Under the pieces are notes generated by a model. It was not told the DNA's origin and ran no database searches. It saw nothing but the letters and a program-made list of their open reading frames with translations. A DNA stretch of 64,000 nt from Gracilaria gracilis (Eukaryota > Rhodophyta > Florideophyceae > Gracilariales > Gracilariaceae): the NCBI GenBank assembly GCA_030374805.1, contig JARGSG010000250.1:1-64000 (forward strand), given 5' to 3'. Position numbers and translations under genes: made by a program. Below are positions 43,961 through 55,497 of this stretch, piece by piece; positions within the stretch are counted from its first letter, which is position 1; each line of letters begins with the position of its first letter.

Positions 43961-46900
43961 TACACATGAGCACACTTCGCCTCAGTGTCTCCTCTCGATG
44001 AGGGAGTTGCCAAAAGTAGTTGTCAACTACGAGGCACTCACTCCCAAGGAGAAGCGAGTCGTCCCGGTCGCATCTTATCTGCGCGCCAAGACGGTCTTCT
44101 CGCACGGCATCCCGCAATCGCGGCCACTCCCGGCAAGACCGGTTGTCCCTGCTCCGCAGGTCGCTGATGCAAATGCCACTCGAGTGGTGAACCCTCATCG
44201 AGGTGCCCAAGCCCTCGTGATCGAGGACCATGAGACGCCGCCGCAGGCGGGAGACCAAGGAAACGAATGAAGGGAGTCTTCCCTCAGGGAGAGGCGTCCT
44301 CAGAGTCGAGGTCGAGGACGCCCGAAACGTCGTTGCTTCGCTCCCCGGTGAAGATCCTGTCAAGGAGTGACACAGCTGACGCGGATTCAGAACACTTTGG
44401 TGTTCTGCGTCGACCATGGATGCGGGTAAAGAATAACCGGATCCCGAATAGAATCATGGTAATGGCCAAACGAAACTATAAAGTTTACGCTGATCTTGGC
44501 CTCAACCCCAGTTTCTGGTAAGATTTCTAACTGTCCTGGACACAGGTGCTGGCCCGGACTTCGTCGTGGAGTCCATATTGCCCCCGCTGGTGCGGTCCCG
44601 TATCCGCTCCGAAGCGGTCCCGAACGTCGCTGACGCGAATAACAACCCGTTATCAACGGTAGGAACCGTCGACTTGGTCGTCCGGCTGGGCACCTCTATG
44701 GTGAAGCTCGACTTTGTCGTTTGCCGTTCGTTGGCTGCGCCAGTTATACTGGGATGCGATTACTGCGACAGGTTTATCAAAGTAATCCGGCCCCGCCTCA
44801 GGCGTGTGGAACTCGACGACGGATCATCGGTACCGATTGTCCGTCGCGCGCTTAAGCGCGCTTCACAGAAGCAAGTTCCGCTGCCTGCTGCGCAGGAACC
44901 ATCGCCCGCCACGCGGGAGTTCACGAAGCTCCGCGTTCCCGCGTCGGTTTCTATACCGCTGGAGTCCCAGGTTATGGTGAAGGTCAACTCCCGTCAACAC
45001 GGCATTCGGGTCATACAGCCTCTTTCCTAGTTGTAAGAGAAGTGTTAACTCGCCGTTGCAAACGGAATTGTGCAGGTTCACCCGGATACTCCGTTTCGAA
45101 TCTTGGTTGCCAACCTTGGCACCAAACCCCAGTATCTGGTAAAGAACCAAGTGATTGGATCAGCCACCCCGCACCAGCTCGCGATGCTCCCGACGCGGAT
45201 GACTGCTGCCGATGTTCTTGGATTGGTTACCTCCAAGGAGGGAAACAGTTCAGAGGGACAAGACGCTTCGTCTAAAGAGAGGGAAGACACCGCAGTTTCA
45301 ACGGAGAAGTCGCCGAATGATTCGGATTTGTAACCTGTTTCCGACACAGGACAGCGTGGCCCTACAAGCTACGACCGGCTTGACCCGGTGAAGGCTCTGG
45401 AAGAGCTGGACTTCGGTCACGTACCGGTATCGCACCGCGAACAACTCCGTAATATGCTACGGGAATTGACCACGATGTGGGATGGCTCTCTTGGTGAGAT
45501 TTCTGCGACGGAACACCGTATCGACTTGTTGCCGAACGCGCGTCTGGTGGCGCAACCACCGTACATGGCAGGACCGAAAGCTCGGGAAGGGAAGCAGTTC
45601 CAAATGACCAAGATGCTCCGCACCTAGGTGATTGAATCTGCTCAGTCACCCTGGGCTTCTCCAGTTGTACTGGCATTGAAGGCCTCGACTACCGCTGGAT
45701 AAACCCCATAACTGTACGGGATAGCTACTCCATACCGCATATGGACGAGTGCATTGACTCGCTTGGCAATAATACCGTGTTCACGGCGTTGGATGCCAAT
45801 TGGGGATATTGGAAGGTCCCTGTAAGAGAAGAGGACCGCGACAAGACTGCGTTTGTTTGCCATTCTGGGTCCTACCGCTTCAAGCGGATGCCGTTTGGTT
45901 TAACCAACATCCCCGCTACTTTTCAGCTAGCGGTCGATATCCTGCTCGACAGGTTCAAGTGGCGGTCGTGCTTGGTATAATCTAGATGACATCATTGTCT
46001 TCTCAGATAACCTTGACGACCACCTCGCCCATGTCAGGGAAGTTCTAACCGTTTTACGGGATGCTGGTATTACCCTCAAGCTGAGGAAGTGTGAGTTCTT
46101 CACAGATACGATCAACTATCTAGGACACGTAATCCGTCCTGAACGGATGTCGATCGAGGAAGCTCGCTTCAAATCCCTCGTTGAGGCAAAGCAACCCCAT
46201 ACTCAGACGGAACTCCGGTCCTTCCTGGGGTTAGTCAACGTCTTTCGACGGTTCATCCCGAACTTTTCGGATATCGCGGCGCCACTTAACGCACTACTGC
46301 GTAAGGGACAGCCACCGAAACTGGAACCCCTAACGCCCGCGCAAGCGGATGCGTTCAACTTCTTAAAGTAGGCTGTCACGTCAGCACCGATCCTATGGTT
46401 ACCCAAATTGGGATTGCCCTACTCCGTGGACACGGACTCGAGCGAATACCAAGTCGGTTGCGCTCTTTTCCAAACCACCCTAGAAGGGAAACGGAAGCCA
46501 ATTGGTTATTGGTCGCGTTCGCTGAACGTTCACGAACGGAACTACTATGTATCAGAGAAAGGGTGTATCGCCGTTGTGTGGGCACTTTCCACACTCCGCC
46601 TCTATCTTATGGGTGTTCACTTTACGGTGTACACGGATCATTCCTCATTATGGTGGTAGATGAATATCTCTGATCCATCGGGCCGCCTCATGCGGTGGAG
46701 ACTCCGCTTAGCGGAATACGACTTCATAGTCATATATAAGAAAGGAGCGTTGAGCACTCAGGCGGATGCGCTTTCGCGTCTACCCACGAGTGGAGAAGCC
46801 CTCGCAACCGAAGATGAGGAGATCCCGTGCTTCGTCGTGGACGGAAAGGAACCGGAAGATCTGGATTGGCCAGAAGATCTGGATATGGATGCTGACTTTG

Positions 46901-48150
46901 ACGAACTCTTCGCCTCTGGCGAGGTTGCCACTGAGAAACCCCCACCGGGGAATTTTGTTCCCATTATTCCAGAAGAACTGGTAGGAGGGCAGTTCGGAGA
47001 CTTCTTTTGTGTAGGGATACGCGCCCATCTCAACGGTCGTGAAGTACTCCCTTTCGAGGTGAACAACCAAGGGTACCTCGTGAGGACAGTTGAGGCAAAC
47101 CCACAAGCCGTGGTTCCGCATTCCCTGCAGTCGCGGGTGTTGCATTTAACGCATTACCCGAAGATAGGTGGTCACGCCGGTGGCCGGAAGCTTTATCTCA
47201 CCCTGAGAAGGGACTTTTGCTGGCCCACCATGGCGGTGGATTGCTAAGCCACGGTACGCTTCTGTACGGAATGTGCAAAGAACCGAGTTAAACTTCGGAA
47301 GAACAGCAAGGCGCTGAAGCTTTTCCCTGCCAGGGCACCGCTCGAATCTGTCGCGATCAACATTCTCGGACCACTCCTCACAACGAGGCGGGGCAACAAG
47401 TTTTTACTTGTCATCACCGACCGCTTCTCGAAGCTAGTTCGGACAGTCCCTCTTCGGAGGATACCCGCTTTTACGGTGGCTAACGCGTTCGCTACCCATT
47501 GGGTATTCGCGTATGGACCTCCAGTGAAGTTGGTATCCGACAACGGAAAGCAGTTTGCGTCCAGGTTCTTCCAGGATGTATGTCACATTCTGGATGTAAA
47601 GAACCTGTTCACAACTACTTATCACCCCCAATGTAATTGGAAAGTCGAACGGTTTAACCCGACAATGCTCGCATCTCTGCGTTCGTACGTTGCTCACCAC
47701 CCAAAGACTTAGGACCTGTACACTGACGCGATTACCTTCGCCTACAACACTCAGGTTCACCGGAATACCGGGATATCGCCATTCGATTTGGTACTATCTC
47801 GTTTGCCTCCGCCTGTGGCGTTGGAACCGCAAGCTACGCTTGGAACCTTCCCATCCGTGGGCGACTGCCGTAACACCTGGAAACAATGGTTAAAAAAGTT
47901 TGGTTCCTGCTGCGCGGAAGTCTATGGAACGTGCCCAGGCCGGTTACAAGCGCGATTTTGACAACCGCTTACGGCGTCCTGACACTCCGCCAATTGCGGT
48001 TGGTAACTACATCTATGTACGGAAGGAGTACTAAAACCCGGAACGGGAAAGGCGTGACAAGCTCTCGCCAGTGACGGACGGCCCCATCAGGGTGATCTCT
48101 ACAACTACCGACACTGTCGTGGTGAAGATGTCCGATACGCACGAGCGCTT
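43961..48150 (+). pseudogene. pol region of the Ty3/gypsy fossil (protease, RT, RNase H, integrase)
   Basis: Domains in order: aspartic-protease-like segment about 44540-44860 (VILGCDYCDRF); reverse transcriptase about 45390-46100 (KRMPFGLTNIPATFQ, RSFLGLVNVFRRFIPNF); RNase H about 46380-46790 (PYSVDTDSSEYQVG, YTDHSSL, TQADALSRLP); integrase about 47080-47950 (zinc-binding start, core with FATHWVFAYGPPVKLVSDNGKQF). The order places it in Ty3/gypsy. It has multiple interruptions and is treated as a fossil. Confidence 0.88.
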
Positions 48151-50100
48151 AACCCGCGATCGCGTTGTCCTGGCCCCTCCACCCTCGTCTGAGGTAGTAC
48201 TGGACAGTACTCCGGTTTCCACGGGTATAGGAACACCGGATAATTTGGAAACATCAGTGGTCGAACGACCTTCAGTTCTACCACACCCTGCCCGGGGCCT
48301 CTCAGATTATTCCGATGTTATCCAAAACGCAGGCACAGCCGGAACACGCAGGCCTACACGGCCTAATGCCTTCTTTTCCAACCGCCCATGGTCAGATTAC
48401 CACCCGCCAGGCGGGACCTCCAACGCACCCCACTTTGCTCTGTCTAAGGAGGGGGAGGGAAACAGCTGCTTCGATGGAGATCTTTCGCTGTCGCAACGGA
48501 ATTCACGCCGTGAAGCACGGGAAGTTGTTGCAAGATCGCTGCCGCTCTCGCGGAACGACAGCAGATCTGCAGTGCCAAGCCCCTCTCAGGTTGTGTCGTC
48601 CCCAAACGTCGACGAACTTTCCGTGGAGGCAGTTGAGTCTGCATCGTAGTTGCCGCAGCACGCGGAGAACACCACCACCTTGGGGAACGTTCGTAAACCC
48701 ATTTCAGTGGCGCCCTCCAGCTGGGAGGACGCTGCGGCAGAAAAACCCAGCACTGTGAATGCAACACCTCGTCGCGAGGGAACTACCCCCGTCAAGAGCG
48801 ATGTGAGTACGCGCATCACGAGGACTTCACACCGTGGTACACAGGACACGACTATAGAGTCAACGCCGCAAGCGCGGAACGACAACCGCCCTGTTGTACC
48901 AAGCCTCATACAAGGTGTGCCCGCATCTTCCCTCGTTGAGGATTCCCCCGGTGAAGCAGTTACCCGCGTGCCCTCATTGCCGCAGAATACGGAGCGCAGC
49001 CCCGAAAATGAGCCAGTGACGCTGGGCGCAAGAGTCAGCACCCCACTGGGGAACGTTCAGACGAAGCCGTCAGTAGCGCCCTTCAGCCGGTAGTACGCCG
49101 CAACGAGAAGCTCGACCTTTGTCAACGGAACACCTCATCGCGAGGGAAGACCACCCATTCAGGGCAAGGCGCGCTGGCGCAGTCGCATCCCGAGCGTCTC
49201 GGTAGAGCCTGGCACTGCCAGCACGACACCGGCCGCTCCGGAGTTTACACCCGTCTACGATGGCACACTACGTCCGAACAAGTCGAAACCTCCCCAAGTA
49301 GTGGGCACAGCGCCAGCTGTACACGCTCCACACGGGAAGAGTGCTGTACACGCCCTACACGGGAAGAGTGCTGTACACGCCCCCCACGGGAAGAGTGCTG
49401 TACACGCCCCACACGGGAAGTGTGCTGTACACGCCCCACACGGGACCAGCACAGCACACGCCGGCCTACCGGAAATAGCCACCGCACGCGGGGTGCCAAG
49501 CCAGCAGGGCACGGCGCAGCCGTTGAAAGTTCCACGTGCCCGAGAGGCGGATCGGACCAGGGCAAATTCCAGCCAACCGTTGTTGGAGTCCCGTGCCCGT
49601 ACATGGGAGGAGGGGCCGACGAGTCCCTTCCCGCTAAGCGCAAAGCACCGCCGCCGGGGGATACGACGACAACGTCATCGCCAAGGCGGATCGACCCACG
49701 CAGACTCTCGATACGGGAGAACTACCACGCACGTGGGAGAGCAACAACCCGTAAGGACGGCACCGATACCACCTCGGTGGACCCCGACACCCTCTTGAGG
49801 GACAATTTCCGCCATGAAGGGACCGCTCCACGCCAAGTGACGACAACACGGCGAGGCCGGGAAGTGTACGTGCAGGAGTACGTCGTCGACCGAGTAATCG
49901 GGCATTCCTACGACGGAACGGCGACCTGCTCTACCGCGTTCGTCGGTACGGCTATGGCCCCGAAGGGGATACAGAGGAACCTATCGAACACCTCTCCCAA
50001 TCACGGGTCGTACAGTATCACCAGCGCGCCGGCACCGCACTACCAGGCACGCTGGAAAGAGCCCAAGTGGGATAATTGGTAACCGTCTAGAACGGGAGAA
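48151..50100 (+). pseudogene. Low-complexity C-terminal or tail region of the Ty3/gypsy fossil
   Basis: A long Ser/Pro/Thr/Arg-rich frame follows integrase with no recognised domain. It includes a five-copy 27-bp tandem repeat at about 49319-49455 (motif ACACGGGAAGAGTGCTGT), which encodes a repeated nine-residue unit similar to HAPHGKSAV. The last part (49690-50082) is less repetitive. Its role is unknown, and it may be a spacer acquired by this lineage. Confidence 0.5.
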
Positions 50101-50221
50101 AAGAAGGAAGACCGAATAGAAATAGAATTGAAGAAGGACCGTCCAGGACGGGAAGTTTACTTGTATTCATCATGCTGTCATGGAAAAGCCGGTCGAACCG
50201 GAAGAAAACCCGAGACAGGCA

Positions 50222-51040
50222 CTAGAGGTTTGAGCCGCTACCCCCACTAGGTGGAGCACCCCCGCCGCGACGGTTCGCCACGGCATCCGCCATTTCGACG
50301 ACATCACCCGAAGCTTCGGTAGTGCTGAGGCCGGCACCACGCAGGAAGCGGGCTATGATCTCGTGCTCATTCAGCAGCCCAGAACTGGGATTGCCTGATC
50401 CGGCGCTCGCCGGAGGCGTAGGAGGACCATTCTCTTGTTCTGTCGTCACCACTGCAGCGGACTGCCCCGTATTGGGATTAGCTGTAGTGCTCGAACCAGG
50501 CTCCGCCGGAGCGTTGTCAACTTGGTTGTCATTCCCGACCGCGTCGGCTTCGTCACCGTCGTCTTCGACCGTCTCGCCCGATGCATCGGGGTCGTTATCC
50601 ACCATTGGCTCTCCCCCGCTGTAAGCGTGATAATAATAGTCCGAGTCGACATACCCTCGCGATTGGTCACTGGGGATTTCAGGCGGGGCAGCCCGGAATT
50701 CTTCGGCTTCTTCGCGGCTGATTTCTCGGTAGTCCCATGGGTCGAAATATACGAGGTCGCCCGCGAGCGGGGTATTGCGCCCGAGTCCAGGACCAGAACC
50801 GCCACTACCACCGTCTCGACGGCCACTTTGTTCTATGGGAACCTCGTCCCACCCAACGTTCTCGATGTAATCGAGTAGCCTTAACATTTTTTCCTTGTTG
50901 GCAGAGCCCCCAAGGGGGATTTGCAAGTCCAGGCTACGGGTGGCCGCCGGCACGAGGGGTTGTACGTACCAAAGCCGATACTGGTCGTAGGCGTCGGTGA
51001 GGATGTACGCCGCGAAGCGGGTAGCCCACTTCGTCACCAC
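50222..51040 (-). CDS. Antisense open frame (272 aa) between pol and 3' LTR
   Basis: A clean 272-codon frame runs opposite to the retrotransposon. The N-terminal 95 residues look globular (WATRFAAYILTDAYDQYRLW, EKMLRLLDYIENVGWDEV). The middle is acidic and Tyr/Asp-rich, and the C-terminal half is Ser/Gly/Asn-rich. A further minus-strand frame at 51349-51134 may be an upstream exon. Antisense extra frames in this position are known from plant Ty3/gypsy elements, but their function is unsettled. That the frame stays open in an otherwise broken element is notable. The start is uncertain and I recognise no family. Confidence 0.45.
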   Translation of the reverse strand: MVTKWATRFAAYILTDAYDQYRLWYVQPLVPAATRSLDLQIPLGGSANKEKMLRLLDYIENVGWDEVPIEQSGRRDGGSGGSGPGLGRNTPLAGDLVYFDPWDYREISREEAEEFRAAPPEIPSDQSRGYVDSDYYYHAYSGGEPMVDNDPDASGETVEDDGDEADAVGNDNQVDNAPAEPGSSTTANPNTGQSAAVVTTEQENGPPTPPASAGSGNPSSGLLNEHEIIARFLRGAGLSTTEASGDVVEMADAVANRRGGGAPPSGGSGSNL

Positions 51041-51417
51041 AACCGACTATAGCCCCGACCGGGAATCTGTGAGGAGGAACGACTCCATATCGGTGAAGAC
51101 CGGGGGCAGTTCAACATAACACCCCCGGCACGCCTACAGGGAGAACCACCACTCTGGGAGTGGGACGTACCGACCACGTCGGTGAGCTGCAGCGATGCGC
51201 TCTACCTCTACGTTTTGGTAAGGAACGAAGAACCCGAATCGAGAGCGCCAACGCCGTTCATAACGGATGAAGTTCTGAAGGAAGTTCGACCGAGATGCCC
51301 GGGGCAGGTAGCGGAACTCAGCCCGAAGTATCGGTCGCCCCCAACACATGGCTGCCTGTCGCGCTGCGGGAACGTTCCTCCATGTGGAGGTTTCTAACGC
51401 CGCGAGGCGGTCGCAGT

Positions 51418-51802
51418 ACGTCGAGAGTATTACACGGCTATTTGTCGCGTTCGCCTTGTATAAGGATTTGCCCGGCTTTTCCGTCTCTTTCCGTCACTCT
51501 CGTGACTTCCCCTTTCTCTTTTCCCTTTTTTCGGGTTGTTCTCGGCGACCCGCGGCTCGTGCTGACACCTGTCTACGCTTGCCACCCTTGTGGAACACCG
51601 CCTCACTGAGGATACACACGCACCGTTTACACGGGTTCCAGCTTCTGGTTTACCTTCCTACGCCTGGCGTGAAGGGTGGCGTCGGCCTTACAATCCGACT
51701 CCGTCGTGTCATCCCTGGAAGGGCTTTGCTACTGTGCTGCCTCGCTTGAGGAAGATCCCGAACGTCTTCGTGGTTATTTCCCCATTAGAGCATTTCACTA
51801 CA
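51418..51802 (+). repeat. 3' LTR
   Basis: Direct repeat of 13231-13612, with small indels and about 8% differences by eye. Ends TTTCACTACA. The start is placed at about 51418 by alignment. Confidence 0.82.
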
Positions 51803-53071
51803 CGTGGCGCTTCTTCCTTGACTATATTGTAAAGTTAACCACCTTCTGGTTGAGTCTACGACCACTGTGTTTTTACCATCAGGCTCTCGGTTTAGCTAGA
51901 ACTATTCAGACTTTACTAGCACGCAGCGCGTCGTACACCAGACCTATTTAACGGTTACCGTCTAGCCAGCTTCTTTCTCAAGCCTCCAGTAGTTGGTGCT
52001 GCCACACTCATTTTGGCATTTTCCATCCCACCTTCTAAATTGAGCCCTCGTGCGCTGATTAGTCACGCGTCCAAAACGAACTACCATATTGTTTGGCGGC
52101 ATCTGCCGTTGTACCACAATTCTCACCAATTTCGAGTAGAATGGCCTCAAAACATGCTGGATCAAAACACGTTTCACTTAAACTGCGTTAAAAGGTGACT
52201 TCCGACGAGCGCGAGGTACCCTATTGATGTGAGCTGCTATATTGGGTGTCAGGTATTGTGGTAGAAACACGTCAAATGTGTACAAGCCAGTCAATTCGGA
52301 CTCTCTCAAAACATGGGAATAGTGTCTCAATGCATCTTCTATTTAATTTTTAACGTTCTCCAAAATCTTATATGCTTCACAGAGTTATTGATTGCCGAAA
52401 TCGATGTTAAATTCCTAGACATCAAATTCAATTGTAATGAACGAACAAGTATTGTATGATTTCGTAGTATTTGTTCTCGTAATGTGGATAAATTTCTTTC
52501 TGGAACATTTTTTTCTCCTTGATTATGGGATTTATAAGCATCTAGTGAGTCTTTCAAAACTATATCCATATCAAAGTTGAAAACAAACGACCAAAAATAA
52601 TCAATTGCAACTCTTCGAGCTTCTTCCCCATTCAAAACGGGATTGTTTATGTTTTTCTTCACTGCATTGAATCTTCTTTGATCATGTAAATCCCTTACCT
52701 CTTCTTCCGTTATTTTATTATTCGTTTTTGCAGAATCATTCATAGTATTTAATGTTAACGAAAATGTGTCATACGCGTGAATAGCTGTAGAGCTCAATCC
52801 AAGGAAAAAATGTCTTTGTTTTGGTCTTAAAAAGTAGTTCTAACAGTTTGATGCATATTTTCATCTACAGTTTGATGTTTTAATGGGGTTTGATATGTTT
52901 TTGTCAGACCTTGTTCTTCATTAAGAAATATTGTAATGGGAAGAATTGATGTTATTTGTATAACTTGCTTTGATATATCGTTGGTGTAATGTCTGTTTTG
53001 GTTTATTTTAGTAGGTTGTGAAAATGTTGCTGTTGTTTGTGGTTGCAGGGGACTCGGGACAAAAGTATATA
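51803..53071. other. AT-rich flank with two minus-strand hypothetical frames
   Basis: Base composition changes abruptly to AT-rich near 52200. Minus-strand frames 52797-52339 (152 codons; TEEEVRDLHDQRRFNAVKKN, ARRVAIDYFWSFVFNFDMDI) and 53096-52827 (89 codons, hydrophobic start) look more protein-like than the surrounding shadows and may be one gene interrupted between them. No family is recognised. The upstream frame begins inside the end of the next transposon, so its start is unreliable. 51803-52200 holds nothing recognised. Confidence 0.35.
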
Positions 53072-53309
53072 CAGTGGTCGTCAAAAATATAAGCACGACC
53101 CAGAAACTCGACTCCTGCTTCTAACTACATCATCCACCGTCCTCATACTGGTTGTTTGGGTGTGTGACTCGTATTTAACAAACATTACCCAGATGAGTGG
53201 TAGATTCTGAACGTGTACATGCAAATAGTAAATAAAGATCATGCATAGCCCGCGTCAAAAATAAACAAACGATTCAATTCTTTATTGATTATAGAAGCTA
53301 GCAGTAGTT

Positions 53310-54308
53310 TTAGTACTTTGTTTTCTTACCGTTTGCTCGCAGTACAGCCATGCAACGGCGCGGCATAGACCGGGTTAGCATAGTTAACACGTACAGGTCA
53401 ATCTTGGCCTATTCGTCTAGCAATGCGGCTTTAAGCTCCTGTTTGGTGTCAAACTGACGATTGTCAGCATAGACTCAGTAGCTTAGAATACTCCATAGAT
53501 TCTCGATAGCGTTCAAATCAAACGAATGTGCGGGCTACTCCAAAAGCTGAATTTCTTCATCAATAAACCATGATTTAGAGTACCTAGAAACATGAATAGG
53601 AGCATTGTCTTGCTGAAAAATCAGTATATCACTGTGGTATGTCTCAATAAAAGGCAACAAAAGTGTCTTAAGCATTTCAACATATCCTTTGGAGTTCATA
53701 TTTCCATCAATAAAAACCAAAAGTCCTTTAGCATAAACAGAAAAGCACGCCCAAACCATTAATGAAAAACCACCATTCTCTCTCTTAGAGAAAATTTGCT
53801 TATCGTGTCGTAAGTCGTGCCAATAAAATCTCCATTCATCGGGGCCATCTCCATTAAATTTCTTTTCATCACTCCAAACCACTAGGTCCCATTCATGAGG
53901 ATAAAATCGGTTGTGCGCCATACCCCATTCTAAACGTTGGACTCTGTGATGTTCAGTCAAAAGTGGGGCCGTTTTTTTCTTCTTGTACTCAAAAGTCTCG
54001 AGTCTGTGTATCGCTCTCGTCACTGTTGCAAGAGGAACTTTATGATCCAGGTCTTTTTTTTAGAGATGGTGCTGATGTAGACGATTTAGAATCGTCCTTT
54101 TGATTAGACGTTCATCGTGGGAGTTCAGTTTTCGAGGTCTACCACAGCGTGGTTTCTGAATACCAGTGCTTAACCTCTTCAAGTATCCGTAGACTGCTGA
54201 TTTAGACCGATTGAGTTGAGTTGCGATTGCTCGCAAAGACAGTTTAGCTGCATTGAGTTCTCTAATTTGGGCCTTTTCGTCGGTTGTAAGTTGTTTGCCG
54301 CATGGCAT
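53310..54308 (-). pseudogene. Tc1/mariner transposase with four in-frame stops and no frameshift
   Basis: Start ATG 54308 (MPCGKQLTTDEKAQIRELNA). Two helix-turn-helix regions follow: LSLRAIATQLNRSKSAVYGY, then a GRPRK-type linker (CGRPRKLNSHDERLIKRTIL). The catalytic core has DLVVWSDEKKFNGDGPDEWR (first Asp), FQQDNAPIHVSR (second Asp) and SFDLNAIENLW (third acidic, Glu). The end KKTKY is followed by TAA at 53310-53312 with a polyadenylation-like AATAAA 20 bp on. Stops are at 54060-54062 (TAA), 53535-53537 (TAG), 53475-53477 (TGA) and 53409-53411 (TAG), all in one frame. The last three fall where the family usually has Trp. Confidence 0.88.
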
Positions 54309-55497
54309 GGTGTTCACTGCGTGACGTAAACCGGTTAGGTACTGATGTGTTAGGAAAATGAATCTTTATTGTTGGTGTATAGTGTCTATTTGACTGACTC
54401 ACTGACCTCATATGAGGTCAGCACAGATAGTGAGAGAAATGTAAAAAATTGGATAACGCTTTGCACATAATTCAGCGATTAATTAGAGAACAACTACAAT
54501 TGTGCAATCAAACTAGTTTCATTACCCCAAATAACCATTTGAAGCGAAGCAATTCCATGCAATAAGTGCTTTAGTAGTCATCTGATTGTATGTAGAATTA
54601 CTATTTAGGTTTAAACGCCCAAAAATTCTACATATAACGTAAAAACTGCTTATATTGCTTCAAAAGTACTTAATGTTTTTGTTGCTGTAGTTCTTGACGA
54701 TCAGCTAGTATCGAGTCTACGCACTTCTTAATATTATATGAGCCAAAAGCATGTGTGCAAGAGATATATAAGCATTCTGTCGGCGTTTAAACACATTTAA
54801 CATACTGGCCTATGCACAGAACATTCAATCTTTATAGTACATTAAGTCACATGAAGTCGTAAAGTGGTACCATTCTCAGGTTTGTTTTTGTTTCGGTTCG
54901 CGTCATTGCACCTAAAAGACCCTCAAAAACAGTTTTGTAACCTGGTAGTTTCACAAGTCTGCGAAAATGATGTCCATAGCTTTCGAGATAGAATTTCTGT
55001 TAAACTTGAGGTTTTCGGCATTTCAAAGTTGTGGAAAAACTATTGTAAATTATACCAGGCCGTTTACACCCTTTATTCTGAGAGCAATTTGAAACAGGTT
55101 GAATATATGTTGTCGAGGTTTTCTGGTTTACTTTATGAAGAAGGATAAAAAAACTTCTTTTCGTTGAAGAAGTTAAAATTTTATTAAATTTTCGAATGTA
55201 GCGAATATATCTTTTCCCCAACTACTGCTCAGCGTCGTTCTTTGTACTAGATGTTCTACTCCGCCATGAATGTGATGCCGAATGCGGTTCTAGTGTCTAT
55301 TTGACAACTGACCATATATGAGGTCAGTTGTTACTCACATAAATTTTAAGTAAAAATGTTCACTTTTTCAAACAAAAGCACTTCGTCCTCACCTCCGTCG
55401 TCCTCCCTTTGATGGCGTTAGCCCAAGTCGCCCATCACATGTACACAGCAACCAAGCTGGAGCATTCTTTCACAAACGTCAACACAATCTGTACACA

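Larger units (their letters stand above)
13231..51802 (+). mobile_element. Ty3/gypsy LTR retrotransposon, old and broken, split by a 28-kb insertion
   Basis: Two direct LTRs of about 382-385 bp bound a gag region (left of the insertion) and a pol region (right of it) in the order protease, reverse transcriptase, RNase H, integrase. This order is diagnostic of Ty3/gypsy. The LTRs differ by roughly 8% by eye, so the insertion is old. The coding part is interrupted at about ten or more places and is certainly inactive. It carries an extra antisense frame between pol and the 3' LTR. The composite DNA transposon at 15593-43960 separates gag from pol. No target duplication is visible, and the left flank was altered by the palindrome. 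Confidence 0.9.

Noticed and set aside
52339-53096. Hypothetical frames as part of the Tc1 element or an envelope-like gene
   Set aside because: They lie outside the Tc1 left end except for the first codons, and no recognisable motif supports any family.
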